DNA of 64,000 nucleotides from TMP-86 sp044226865 (lineage in GTDB: Bacteria; Pseudomonadota; Gammaproteobacteria; Steroidobacterales; Steroidobacteraceae): positions 210,416 through 274,415 of the forward strand of contig JBGAGE010000008.1 of assembly GCA_044226865.1 (NCBI GenBank), given 5' to 3'. The notes beneath the pieces were generated by a model that worked only from the letters and a program-made list of their open reading frames with translations, had not been told where the DNA came from and searched no databases. Numbering within the stretch: the first letter of the stretch is position 1; each line of letters opens with the position of its first letter. Both the position numbers and the translations under genes were made by a program. Below, piece by piece: positions 19,864 through 28,260 of this stretch.

Positions 19864-19979
19864 AAGCCCCGCCGGGCGTGACGCAAATCACAGTCGCGCC
19901 AGGCTGCAATATGTCCTCCCGTCCGCCTGTGACGCGGGTCCAGCCGGCGGTCGGACGAGTCTGACACCCTTGCAGCCAA

Positions 19980-21590
19980 ATGTTGATCTCCAAGCAACGC
20001 CACGAGCGCGAAAAAAGCGATGCCGTCGCCAAGGCCACGCGCCTCAACGAGGAAATCCTCGGAGGCCTGCCGCAGGCGATTTTCCTCATCGACCGCGAAC
20101 TGATCATCCGCGCTCCGGTTTCCCGCGCCGCGGAAACCCTGCTGCGGCGCCGCGACCTGCTTGCGCAGCGCTTCGACAAGGTGTTGGAGACCATCCTGCC
20201 GCCCAAGCCCTTCGCTGCGGCCGCCGAGTTCCTGGCGAAGATCCGTTCCGCCGATGCGCCGGCGGACCTCAATTCGATCTCCCCGCTGCACGATGTGCCG
20301 GTGCGCATCGCCGCCGGTGAGGGCGCGGTCGAGAACAAGTTCCTCTCCTTCACCTTCCGCCGCATCGTCACGGCCAGCGACGGCCAGGCCTGGGCGGTGT
20401 CGGTGTCGGATGTCAGCCAGCGGGTGGAATCGCAGCGCGAAATCGAGGAGTTGCGCGCCTACTCCAAGGCGCAGGCCGCGTGCCTGGCCAGCCTGGTCCG
20501 CGTCGGTGCCGAGCGCTTCGCCGGTTTCCTGCGCCAGAGCGATGCCTCCGTCAACATGATCAACGCGGTGCTGAAGAAGCCGGCACGGGCAAACGAGGCC
20601 TTCCGCGCCAAGCTGGATGAAATCCTGCGGGAGATCCTCCAGATCCGCCAGCAGGCCTCGCTCATGGAACTCGACACCATCGAGACCATGGCGCAGGGCT
20701 TCGAGGAAGCGGCCAGCACCCTCAAGCGTGCCGAGACCCTGTCAGGGTCGGACTTCCTGCCGCTGGCTGTGAAACTGGACGAACTGTTCGCGCAACTTGC
20801 GCTGATGCGCAGCATGACCAGCGTGACCCCCACGCAGCGTGCCGCTGCACCCGCCCCCGCACGGCCGGCGGAACCGGGCAAGCCGCGCGTGACCGACAAT
20901 GGCACCGAGATCATCGAGGCGCCGAAGCTGGCCGCGCTCAGCGCCGAGGCCATGGCCGCAGCCGCCGGGTTGCCTGCGCCTGCGCCGGCCACGCGTTCGG
21001 CGCCGGCCGGAGGCCTCGAGAGTGCATTGCAGTCCATGACCGAACACGTGGCGCAATCCAGCGGCAAGAGCGTCACGCTGCGCTGCGAGGGCGTGGGTGA
21101 GGTGCCGGCGTCCTACCAGGGCGTCGTCAAGAACATCGCCATCCAGTTGATCCGTAATTCCATCATGCATGGGATCGAAGCGGAGCACGAACGTGAAGCG
21201 ACGGGCAAGCCGCCGTTCGGTTCGCTGCGGTTGAAGTTCGACTCGCGCGGCGAGCAGGGATTTCACCTGTCCTTCACCGACGACGGCCGCGGCCTGGATG
21301 CGCAGCAATTGCGCGACACGGCCGTGGCAAAAGGCATGCTGAGCGCCGAGGAAGCGGCCAAGCTACCCGACCGCCAGGCCATCAAGCTGATTTTCCGCAA
21401 GGGGTTCAGCACGGTGGCCGAGCCGACTTCCGATGTGGGTCGCGGCATGGGCATGGCCTTGGTGCGCCGCTATGTGGCGGAAGCCGGCGGCAAGGTGGGC
21501 TTGGCCACGGTGCTGGGCTCGCAGACGCGCTTTCGGATCACCCTGCCGCCGGTGTCCGCGGACGGCGGCGAGGAAGCGCAGGTCGCCTGA
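19980..21590 (+). CDS. CheA-like ATPase with PAS and histidine-less Hpt domain
   Basis: A 536-residue cytoplasmic signalling protein. A PAS-like sensor region (about 25-150) is followed by a coiled segment, a four-helix Hpt-like region (about 165-280), an Ala/Pro linker and a CheA-type HATPase domain with N box IRNSIMHG (391-398), G1 DDGRG (434-438) and G2 GRGMGM (487-492). In the Hpt region the phosphorylated His of HxIKGEA is Leu220 (LQIRQQA), so self-phosphorylation there is not possible. No CheW-like or dimerisation P3 domain is obvious. Start ATG 19980 lacks a good ribosome site, but an upstream start is excluded by in-frame stops. It is tandem with the kinase gene. Confidence 0.78.
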   Translation: MLISKQRHEREKSDAVAKATRLNEEILGGLPQAIFLIDRELIIRAPVSRAAETLLRRRDLLAQRFDKVLETILPPKPFAAAAEFLAKIRSADAPADLNSISPLHDVPVRIAAGEGAVENKFLSFTFRRIVTASDGQAWAVSVSDVSQRVESQREIEELRAYSKAQAACLASLVRVGAERFAGFLRQSDASVNMINAVLKKPARANEAFRAKLDEILREILQIRQQASLMELDTIETMAQGFEEAASTLKRAETLSGSDFLPLAVKLDELFAQLALMRSMTSVTPTQRAAAPAPARPAEPGKPRVTDNGTEIIEAPKLAALSAEAMAAAAGLPAPAPATRSAPAGGLESALQSMTEHVAQSSGKSVTLRCEGVGEVPASYQGVVKNIAIQLIRNSIMHGIEAEHEREATGKPPFGSLRLKFDSRGEQGFHLSFTDDGRGLDAQQLRDTAVAKGMLSAEEAAKLPDRQAIKLIFRKGFSTVAEPTSDVGRGMGMALVRRYVAEAGGKVGLATVLGSQTRFRITLPPVSADGGEEAQVA

Positions 21591-21596
21591 TCGTAT

Positions 21597-23567
21597 TCAG
21601 CGGGGTTGTTCGCTCATCTCGATCAGCACCGCTCCCTCCGATACCCGATCACCCACGCGCTGCGCCACACGGCTGATGCGGCCATCGTGAGGCGCCGTCA
21701 GCGTATGTTCCATCTTCATGGCTTCCACCGTGACCAGCGCGACGCCGCGCTTGACCTCGTCGCCTTCCGCCACGTGCACGGCCACCACCGTTCCAGGCAG
21801 CGGGGTAACCAGCGAGCCGCCGTCATCCGAGTCCAGGTGCTCCAGCGCGTCCTCGGTCACCACGCGCAGCGCGCTGACATGGCGGCCGTTGTCGAAGGCG
21901 TGCAGGCGGTGGCCATCGGCCACCACCCGCGGGCTGCGGACCCGGCCACCGATCTGCGCCCTGAGGCGATCCGCTGCGGCGCACAGCAACTCGAGCTCGA
22001 TGGCTTGTCCACCAGCGTGCGCGAGCCAGGCACCGCCGGGGAGTGCTTCGAGCAACACATCACCCGCATCGAAGCACCAGCGGCTCTGAGCGGGACCGCC
22101 CGGCCGCCAGCCGCTGCGATCTTCCCAGGGTGATGCCGCCGCATCGCCGGCCTGCGCGTTCACGCACCACAGCGCCAGCAGCGCCAGATCCTCGGGACTG
22201 GGCTCGGGATCGCCGGGCGCGATGTGCGCGGCGTGCACGTCGAGGAATCGCGTGCTCAATTCAGCCGCGCGGAAGGACGGGTTCCTGAGGATGCTGCCGA
22301 GCAAGGCCTGATTGGTTTGCACGCCGGTGATCTCGATGTCGCCGGTGGCGCGGATGAGCCGGTCGATGGCCGCCTCGCGCGTGTCCCCCCAGGCGACGAT
22401 CTTGCCGAGCATGGGGTCATAGAAGGGGGACACTTCATCGCCCGCCTCCACACCCACATCGGCGCGCACGCCCGCCATGCCTTCCGGCCAACGCAAATGG
22501 TTGAGCCGGCCCACGCTGGGAAGGTAGCCCTGCGCCGGGTCCTCGGCGTACAGCCGCACCTCGACCGCGGCGCCGCGAACGCGCAGCGGTGGCGCGAACT
22601 CGGCAAGCCTTTCGCCACGCGCCACACGCAGTTGCCATTCGACCAGATCCACGCCGGCGATCATCTCGGTGACCGGATGCTCCACCTGCAGGCGCGTGTT
22701 CATTTCCATGAAGTAGAAGTCCTGCGCTTCGTCCACCAGGAACTCGATGGTGCCCGCACCCACGTAGCCCACGGCGCGCGCCACCTTGCGGGCCGCCTCC
22801 GCCATGGCTTCGCGCACCTCCGCACGCAGTCCCGGAGCGGGCGCCTCCTCCACCACCTTCTGGTGCCGGCGCTGTACCGAGCAGTCGCGGTCGAACAGGG
22901 TCAGCACCTCGCCGGACGTATCGGCGAACACCTGCACTTCCACATGGCGGGCGCTGCGGAAATAGCGCTCCATCAACAGCCGGTCGTCACCGAAGGCCGT
23001 GCGCGCCAGGCGCTGCGCGGATTCCACCGCAGCACGCACCTGGGAAAGCTCGTCGACCACCTGCATGCCCTTGCCACCGCCACCGGCGCTGGCCTTGATG
23101 ATCAAGGGGAACCCGATGCGCTGCGCCTCGGCCAGGAGCCGATCGGCGTCCTGCGCTTCACCGTGGTAGCCGGGCGCCACCGGCACCCCGGCATTTGCCA
23201 TGGCGGCCTTCGCGGCGCTCTTGGATCCCATGGCATAGATCGCCGCCGCGGGCGGCCCGACGAAGATCAGGCCGGCGTCAGCGACGGCCTGGGCGAATTG
23301 CGCATTCTCGGACAGGAAGCCATAGCCAGGATGGATGGCCTGCGCGCCGGCGCGGCGCGCCGTCTCGATGAGCTTGGCGATGTTCAGGTAGCTCTGCGCC
23401 GCCGGCGCGGGCCCCAACAGAAACGCTTCATCGCAATGGCGCACATGCCGTGCCTGCCGGTCGGCTTCCGAGTACACCGCGATGCTGGTGATGCCCATGG
23501 CACGCGCCGTGCGCGCGATGCGGCAGGCGATTTCCCCGCGGTTTGCGATCAACAATCGTTGGATCAT
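21597..23567 (-). CDS. liuD: Methylcrotonyl-CoA carboxylase, biotin-containing alpha subunit
   Basis: A 656-residue acyl-CoA carboxylase alpha subunit: biotin carboxylase domain from RLLIANRGEIACRIARTARAMG with the ATP loop KASAGGGGKGMQVV and catalytic segment EMNTRLQVEHPVTE, then a BT linker and a biotinyl domain with the lysine in VEAMKMEHT (Lys618). In the Liu pathway it carboxylates 3-methylcrotonyl-CoA from leucine. Propionyl- or geranyl-CoA carboxylase is the alternative, but the neighbours liuB and liuA favour methylcrotonyl-CoA. The ATG at 23567 lies 10 bases after the liuB stop. It ends 6 bases from the convergent CheA-like gene. Confidence 0.9.
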   Translation of the reverse strand: MIQRLLIANRGEIACRIARTARAMGITSIAVYSEADRQARHVRHCDEAFLLGPAPAAQSYLNIAKLIETARRAGAQAIHPGYGFLSENAQFAQAVADAGLIFVGPPAAAIYAMGSKSAAKAAMANAGVPVAPGYHGEAQDADRLLAEAQRIGFPLIIKASAGGGGKGMQVVDELSQVRAAVESAQRLARTAFGDDRLLMERYFRSARHVEVQVFADTSGEVLTLFDRDCSVQRRHQKVVEEAPAPGLRAEVREAMAEAARKVARAVGYVGAGTIEFLVDEAQDFYFMEMNTRLQVEHPVTEMIAGVDLVEWQLRVARGERLAEFAPPLRVRGAAVEVRLYAEDPAQGYLPSVGRLNHLRWPEGMAGVRADVGVEAGDEVSPFYDPMLGKIVAWGDTREAAIDRLIRATGDIEITGVQTNQALLGSILRNPSFRAAELSTRFLDVHAAHIAPGDPEPSPEDLALLALWCVNAQAGDAAASPWEDRSGWRPGGPAQSRWCFDAGDVLLEALPGGAWLAHAGGQAIELELLCAAADRLRAQIGGRVRSPRVVADGHRLHAFDNGRHVSALRVVTEDALEHLDSDDGGSLVTPLPGTVVAVHVAEGDEVKRGVALVTVEAMKMEHTLTAPHDGRISRVAQRVGDRVSEGAVLIEMSEQPR

Positions 23568-23577
23568 GGCATGCACC

Positions 23578-25188
23578 TTACATGCGGAACACGCCGAAGC
23601 GTGTTGCCGGCGTGGGTTGGGTGGCCGCGAGCGACAGTGCAAGTGACAGCACCCGGCGGGTATCGAGCGGGTCGATGACCCCATCGTCCCACAAGCGCGC
23701 GGAGGCATAATACGGATGGCCTTGGCGCTCGTACTGCTCACGCACCGGCGCCTTGATCTTCTCCTCCTCGGCCGCGCTGAGCTGGCCGCCGGCGCGCTCC
23801 AGCGCGTCGCGGCGGATGGTGGCGAGCACCGATGCCGCCTGCTCCCCGCCCATCACCGAGGTGCGCGCATTGGGCCATTGGAACAGGAAGCGCGGCGCAT
23901 AGGCGCGCCCGCACATGGCGTAATTGCCGGCGCCGAAGCTGCCGCCGATGACCACGGTGAGCTTGGGCACTTGCGCGCACGCCACCGCGGTGACGAGCTT
24001 GGCGCCATCCTTCGCGATGCCGCCGGCCTCGGCTTTCTGCCCGATCATGAATCCCGTGATGTTCTGCAGGAACAACAGCGGCACCGATTCCCGGCAGCAC
24101 AATTCGATGAAATGGGCGCCCTTCTGCGCGCTTTCCGAAAACAGGATGCCGTTGTTGGCGAGGATGCCCACAGGGAAGCCGCCGATGCGGGCGAATCCGC
24201 ATACCAGCGTGGTGCCATACAGCGCCTTGAACTCATCGAATTCCGATGCATCCACGAGCCGGGCGATGATGTCCTTGACGTCGTAGGGCTTGCGGGTGCT
24301 CGCGGGAATGATGCCGTAGATCTCCGCCGGATCGTAGGCCGGAGGGCGCGCCGGCACCGGTGGCGCACTGGATGCGGCAGGCTTGAGGTGAGCGATGGCG
24401 CGACGCGCCAGCGCCAGCGCATGCGTGTCATTGTGCGCGTAGTAGTCCGTCACGCCGGATTGCCGGCAATGCACGTCCGCCCCGCCGAGCGATTCCGCGT
24501 CGATCTCCTCACCGGTGGCGGCACGCACCAGCGGCGGACCACCGAGGAACACGCGGCCCTGGTTGCGCACGATGATGGCGTGCTCGGACATCGCCGGCAC
24601 GTAGGCGCCGCCGGCCGTGCACGAACCGTGCACCACCGCGATCTGCGCGATGCCCTTGGCCGACAACACCGCCTGGTTGTAGAAGATGCGGCCGAAGTGC
24701 TCACGGTCGGGGAAGACCTCGTCCTGCAAGGGCAGGAAGGCGCCGCCGCTTTCCACCAGGTACACGCAGGGAAGCGCATGTTCGGAGGCGATTTCCTGCG
24801 CCCGCAGGTGCTTCTTGACCGTGAGCGGGTAGTAGGTGCCGCCCTTCACCGTGGGGTCGTTGGCCACCACCATGCATTCGCGGCCGCTGATGCGGCCGAT
24901 GCCGGTGACGATGCCCGCCCCCGCGACCTCGTCCCCGTACAAGCCATGCGCGGCGAGCGCGGACAATTCCAGGAACGGCGAGCCGGGATCCAGGAGCGTG
25001 CGGATGCGATCCCGGACCACGAGCTTGCCCGCCGCCGTGTGCTTCTCCCGCGCCGCCACGGGGCCGCCCAGCGCCTTTTTCGCAAGATCCGCCCGGAGTT
25101 CCTGCACCAGCGCCTGCATGTGCGCCTGGTTACCTGCAAATTCACTCGAGCGCGGATCGATGGTGGAACCCAATTGCACGATTGTCAC
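23578..25188 (-). CDS. liuB: Methylcrotonyl-CoA carboxylase, carboxyltransferase beta subunit
   Basis: A 536-residue carboxyltransferase with the crotonase-fold halves typical of MCC beta: HGSCTAGGAYVPAMSEHAII and FLGGPPLVRAATGEEI in the N half, and QNITGFMIGQKAEAGGIAKDGAK with SFGAGNYAMCGRAY in the C half. It transfers CO2 from biotin on LiuD to the acyl-CoA. The start is GTG at 25188, giving the usual MCC N-terminus (IDPRSSEFAGN); GTG 25179 is an alternative with GGGGTGA upstream. Reading further upstream would cross the regulatory region and enter liuA, so longer starts are rejected. Confidence 0.92.
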   Translation of the reverse strand: MTIVQLGSTIDPRSSEFAGNQAHMQALVQELRADLAKKALGGPVAAREKHTAAGKLVVRDRIRTLLDPGSPFLELSALAAHGLYGDEVAGAGIVTGIGRISGRECMVVANDPTVKGGTYYPLTVKKHLRAQEIASEHALPCVYLVESGGAFLPLQDEVFPDREHFGRIFYNQAVLSAKGIAQIAVVHGSCTAGGAYVPAMSEHAIIVRNQGRVFLGGPPLVRAATGEEIDAESLGGADVHCRQSGVTDYYAHNDTHALALARRAIAHLKPAASSAPPVPARPPAYDPAEIYGIIPASTRKPYDVKDIIARLVDASEFDEFKALYGTTLVCGFARIGGFPVGILANNGILFSESAQKGAHFIELCCRESVPLLFLQNITGFMIGQKAEAGGIAKDGAKLVTAVACAQVPKLTVVIGGSFGAGNYAMCGRAYAPRFLFQWPNARTSVMGGEQAASVLATIRRDALERAGGQLSAAEEEKIKAPVREQYERQGHPYYASARLWDDGVIDPLDTRRVLSLALSLAATQPTPATRFGVFRM

Positions 25189-25210
25189 CCCGCCGTGGGT
25201 CTGGCATAAT
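25182..25210 (+). promoter_or_regulatory. Sigma-70 promoter of liuA
   Basis: TTGTCA (25182-25187) and CATAAT (25205-25210), each matching consensus in 5 of 6 positions, are separated by exactly 17 bases. Transcription would start near 25217, giving a 36-base leader that includes GGGG at 25241-25244 before the ATG. Confidence 0.7.
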
Positions 25211-25219
25211 TGTCGGACA
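25211..25219. promoter_or_regulatory. Putative GntR operator TGTC-G-GACA
   Basis: A perfect odd-centred inverted repeat TGTCGGACA sits at the predicted start points of both liu promoters. FCD-type GntR regulators often bind short repeats of this kind, and one is encoded next to liuA, so it is the likely ligand-controlled repressor site. Assignment to that protein is inference. Confidence 0.5.
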
Positions 25220-25224
25220 GTCGG

Positions 25225-25253
25225 ATTATCTAACACAACTGGGGCATTTACAA
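25225..25253 (-). promoter_or_regulatory. Sigma-70 promoter of liuB-liuD
   Basis: On the minus strand TTGTAA (complement of 25248-25253) and GATAAT (complement of 25225-25230) are 17 bases apart. The start point would be near 25218, 30 bases upstream of the liuB GTG. This promoter faces and overlaps the liuA promoter. Confidence 0.6.
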
Positions 25254-26422
25254 TGGCTGCTGTCCTTCGTGAGTTCAACTTCAACCAGGGCGAAACCATC
25301 GAGGCGATCCGCGAGCAGGTGCGGCGCTTTGCACAGGAAAAGATCGCGCCGCGCGCCGCCGAGATCGATCGCAGCAATCAATTCCCGCGCGATCTGTGGC
25401 CGCAGCTGGGCGAGCTGGGCCTTCTGGGCATGACGGTGCCGGAAGCCGATGGCGGCAGCGCGCTGGGGTACCTCGCGCATCTGGTGGCCATGGAAGAGAT
25501 CTCCCGCGCCTCGGCTTCGGTCGGCCTGAGCTATGGAGCGCATTCCAACCTGTGCGTGAACCAGCTTGCGCTCAATGGCAGTGCCGAACAGAAACGCCGC
25601 TACCTGCCCAAGCTGATCAGCGGTGAACACGTCGGCGCGCTGGCCATGTCGGAGCCCGGCGCCGGTTCGGACGTGGTGTCCATGCAGCTGCGCGCACAAG
25701 AACGCGGCAATCACTATGTGCTGGATGGCCGCAAGATGTGGATCACCAACGGCCCGGACGCCGACGTGCTGGTCGTCTACGCCAAGACAGAGCCCAGCGC
25801 CAAGGCCCGCGGCATCAGCGCGTTCCTGGTGGAAAAGGGTTTTGCCGGATTCAAGCCGGCGCAGAAGCTGGACAAGCTCGGGATGCGCGGCTCCAATACC
25901 AGCGAGCTCGTCTTCGAAGGCTGCGAAGTCCCCGCAGCCAACCTGCTCGGCAACCGCAACGAAGGTGTACGGGTGCTGATGAGCGGACTGGACTACGAAC
26001 GCGTGGTGCTCAGCGGCGGCCCGCTGGGCATCATGGCCGAGGCGCTGGACGTGGCGCTCGCCTACACGCGCGAACGCAAGCAGTTCGGCAGCCCCATCGG
26101 CACCTTCGAGCTGGTGCAGGGGAAGCTTGCCGACATGTACGCAGCGCTCAATGCGTGCCGCAGCTACGCCTACACGGTGGCCGCGGCCTGCGACCGAGGC
26201 GAATCCACGCGCAAGGACGCGGCCGCCTGCATCCTGTACTGCGCTGAAGCCGCCACGCGCGTGGCACTGGATGCCATCCAGCTGCTGGGCGGCAATGGCT
26301 ATATCAACGACTACCCCACCGGGCGGCTGCTGCGCGATGCCAAGCTGTATGAAATCGGCGCCGGCACCTCGGAGATCCGCCGCATGCTCATCGGGCGGGA
26401 ACTGTTCGGGGAATCCGCATGA
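25253..26422 (+). CDS. liuA: Isovaleryl-CoA dehydrogenase
   Basis: FAD enzyme that oxidises isovaleryl-CoA to 3-methylcrotonyl-CoA, the step before LiuBD. The 389-residue protein is a full acyl-CoA dehydrogenase: AMSEPGAGSDV and KMWITNG (FAD contacts), GMRGSNTSELVFE, and the C-terminal GGNGYINDYPTGRLLRDAK with YEIGAGTSEIRRMLIGRELF. Glu249 in GLDYERVVLSGGP is where isovaleryl-CoA dehydrogenases place their catalytic base, whereas most relatives have it about 120 residues later (here the loop YEIGAGTSE keeps Gly-Ala at that site). The ATG at 25253 fits the family start. The stop overlaps the regulator start (ATGA). Confidence 0.94.
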   Translation: MAAVLREFNFNQGETIEAIREQVRRFAQEKIAPRAAEIDRSNQFPRDLWPQLGELGLLGMTVPEADGGSALGYLAHLVAMEEISRASASVGLSYGAHSNLCVNQLALNGSAEQKRRYLPKLISGEHVGALAMSEPGAGSDVVSMQLRAQERGNHYVLDGRKMWITNGPDADVLVVYAKTEPSAKARGISAFLVEKGFAGFKPAQKLDKLGMRGSNTSELVFEGCEVPAANLLGNRNEGVRVLMSGLDYERVVLSGGPLGIMAEALDVALAYTRERKQFGSPIGTFELVQGKLADMYAALNACRSYAYTVAAACDRGESTRKDAAACILYCAEAATRVALDAIQLLGGNGYINDYPTGRLLRDAKLYEIGAGTSEIRRMLIGRELFGESA

Positions 26423-27159
26423 GCGACTTGTTCGAACCACTGGATGCGAGCCCCGCCTACCGGCAGATCGCGAACGTGATCGAACGCAAGATCGTCGAGC
26501 GCGAGCTGCGCGCCGGCGACGCGCTACCGTCTGAAAACGACCTGGCGCGGCAGTTTGGCGTCAACCGCTCGACCGTGCGCGAGGCGATTCGTGAGCTGGA
26601 GATTCATGGCCTGCTCGGCCGTCAACGCGGCGAGAAGCGACTGCGCGTCACGCGACCCGAGCCGGAGCGCATCAGCTCGGGTGTCAGCCGTGCACTGGCG
26701 CTGCATGATGTGAGCTTCCTCGATCTTTGGGAAACCATGATGGCATTGGAACCTGCGGCGGCCGAGCTCGCGGCCGCACGCCGCTCGGACGATGACCTGG
26801 ACGCGCTGGCCGCGGCCTCTGCGAAATTCGTGGCCAACGGCGAGGACACCCCAGCCTGCGTCGCCGCCGTGACCGAATTCTTCGCCGCCGTCGCCGCCGC
26901 CACCGGCAACAAGGTGCTGGCCATGCAGCAGGCGCCATTGAACGAACTGCTGGCTCCCACGCTGTCGCACATGATCGATGCCGTGCCGCAGTCGCGCTCG
27001 CGCATCATGGCCGCGCAGTCCGCGATGCTCGCCGCCATCCGCGGCCGCCGCCGCGCCGAGGCGCGCAGTTGGATGGAAAAACATGTCCGCGACTTCAAGC
27101 GCGGCTATGAGATCGCGGGGATCCCGCTCGAATACTCGGTATCGGTGGGTTCGCGCTGA
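26419..27159 (+). CDS. GntR family regulator with FCD domain
   Basis: A 246-residue repressor-type protein: winged helix-turn-helix at about 15-80 (PSENDLARQFGVNRSTVREAIRELE is the recognition helix region) and an all-helical FCD ligand-binding domain at about 95-225. FCD proteins bind carboxylic acids or acyl-CoAs. It is translationally coupled to liuA (ATGA), so it is very probably the autoregulated controller of the liu genes. This differs from the MerR-type LiuR known to control liu genes in many proteobacteria. Metal-binding His residues of some FCD domains are only partly visible. Confidence 0.9.
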   Translation: MSDLFEPLDASPAYRQIANVIERKIVERELRAGDALPSENDLARQFGVNRSTVREAIRELEIHGLLGRQRGEKRLRVTRPEPERISSGVSRALALHDVSFLDLWETMMALEPAAAELAAARRSDDDLDALAAASAKFVANGEDTPACVAAVTEFFAAVAAATGNKVLAMQQAPLNELLAPTLSHMIDAVPQSRSRIMAAQSAMLAAIRGRRRAEARSWMEKHVRDFKRGYEIAGIPLEYSVSVGSR

Positions 27160-27181
27160 GCGGCGCGGCCTTGTGCGCCGC
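27160..27181. terminator. Hairpin between convergent regulator and APH-type kinase genes
   Basis: GCGGCGC (27160-27166) and GCGCCGC (27175-27181) form a 7-bp stem with an 8-base loop, directly after the regulator stop. No T tract. Confidence 0.4.
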
Positions 27182-27198
27182 CGCTCACCGCCCGCTGC

Positions 27199-28257
27199 TC
27201 AGCGCGCGGCCTTCATAGCGAGTTCCGCCTGCTTCCAGCCGGTCTCGGCCATGGGCTCGACCGCCGATGCGTATTCCTTGGCGCGGGCGCTGGCCGCGGT
27301 GCCGCGCAGGAACCGCCCCTTGATGCCGTGGAAGATGGCCGCCATGCGGAACATGTTGAATGCCAGGTAGAAATCCAGGTGGTCGATGCCGGCGCGGCCT
27401 GTGCGTTCGCAATACATGCGCACGTACTGCGCCTCGTCCGGGATGTTGAGCGCCGCGAAATCCACGCCCAGCATGCCGGCCACGCCGATGCGCGGCATGC
27501 GATAGATCATCAGGTGATAGCCGAAGTCCGCGAGCGGATGGCCGATGGTCGACAATTCCCAGTCCAGTATCGCCAGCACCCGCGGTTCGGTGGGATGGAA
27601 GATCAGGTTGTCGCAGCGGTAGTCACCGTGCACGATGCTGGCGTCGTCGCCGGGCGGAATGTTCGCCGGGAGCCACTCGATCAGCCGGTCCATGGCGGGG
27701 ACGCGGCCGGCCGCTTCATCCTCGCGATACTGCTTGGACCAGCGCGCGATCTGTCGCGTGAAATAGCTGCCGGGCTTGCCGAAATCGCCCAGCCCCGCCG
27801 CCACGTAGTCCACTTGATGCAGGCCCGCCAATGCGTTCACCATCGCCTGGAAGTAGGCCGGCCGCTGTGCGCGCTCCACTTGCGAAAAGGTGGAATCCCA
27901 GAAGACCCGCCCGTCCACCGCCTCCATCACGTAGAACCAGGTGCCGATGATGGATTCGTCCTGGCACAGCACCAGCGCCCGAGCCACCGGCACCCGCGTG
28001 TGATCGCCGAGCGCGCGGATCACGCGGTATTCACGATCGACCGCGTGCGCGGAAGCCAGCAACTGGCCCGGGGGCTTGCGCCGCAGCACGTAGCTGCGCG
28101 CGGGTGTCTGCAACAGATAGGTGGGATTGGACTGGCCGCCGGCGAACTGCCGCACGCTCAAGGGACCGGCAAAGCCGGGAATTTCGCGGGCGAGGTAGCG
28201 TTCCAGCGTGGCGATGTCGAAGCCATAGCCTTCGCGAACTTCGGTGGTGGCGTCCAT
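27199..28257 (-). CDS. APH-type phosphotransferase (ACAD10-like kinase domain)
   Basis: A 352-residue kinase-fold protein of the aminoglycoside phosphotransferase superfamily. It has the N-lobe GGQSNPTYLL loop and YVLRRKPPGQL, catalytic HGDYRCDN and metal-binding LDWELSTIGHPLAD. This subgroup resembles the kinase domain of eukaryotic ACAD10 and usually sits beside acyl-CoA dehydrogenase or SDR genes, where it is thought to phosphorylate hydroxyacyl compounds; drug resistance is not expected. It follows the SDR gene after 3 bases, in an operon cupin-SDR-kinase. The substrate is not known. Confidence 0.83.
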   Translation of the reverse strand: MDATTEVREGYGFDIATLERYLAREIPGFAGPLSVRQFAGGQSNPTYLLQTPARSYVLRRKPPGQLLASAHAVDREYRVIRALGDHTRVPVARALVLCQDESIIGTWFYVMEAVDGRVFWDSTFSQVERAQRPAYFQAMVNALAGLHQVDYVAAGLGDFGKPGSYFTRQIARWSKQYREDEAAGRVPAMDRLIEWLPANIPPGDDASIVHGDYRCDNLIFHPTEPRVLAILDWELSTIGHPLADFGYHLMIYRMPRIGVAGMLGVDFAALNIPDEAQYVRMYCERTGRAGIDHLDFYLAFNMFRMAAIFHGIKGRFLRGTAASARAKEYASAVEPMAETGWKQAELAMKAAR

Positions 28258-28260
28258 TTC

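Noticed and set aside
27199..28257. Aminoglycoside resistance phosphotransferase
   Set aside because: The kinase fold matches, but the sequence pattern and gene context fit the ACAD10-like metabolic subgroup.
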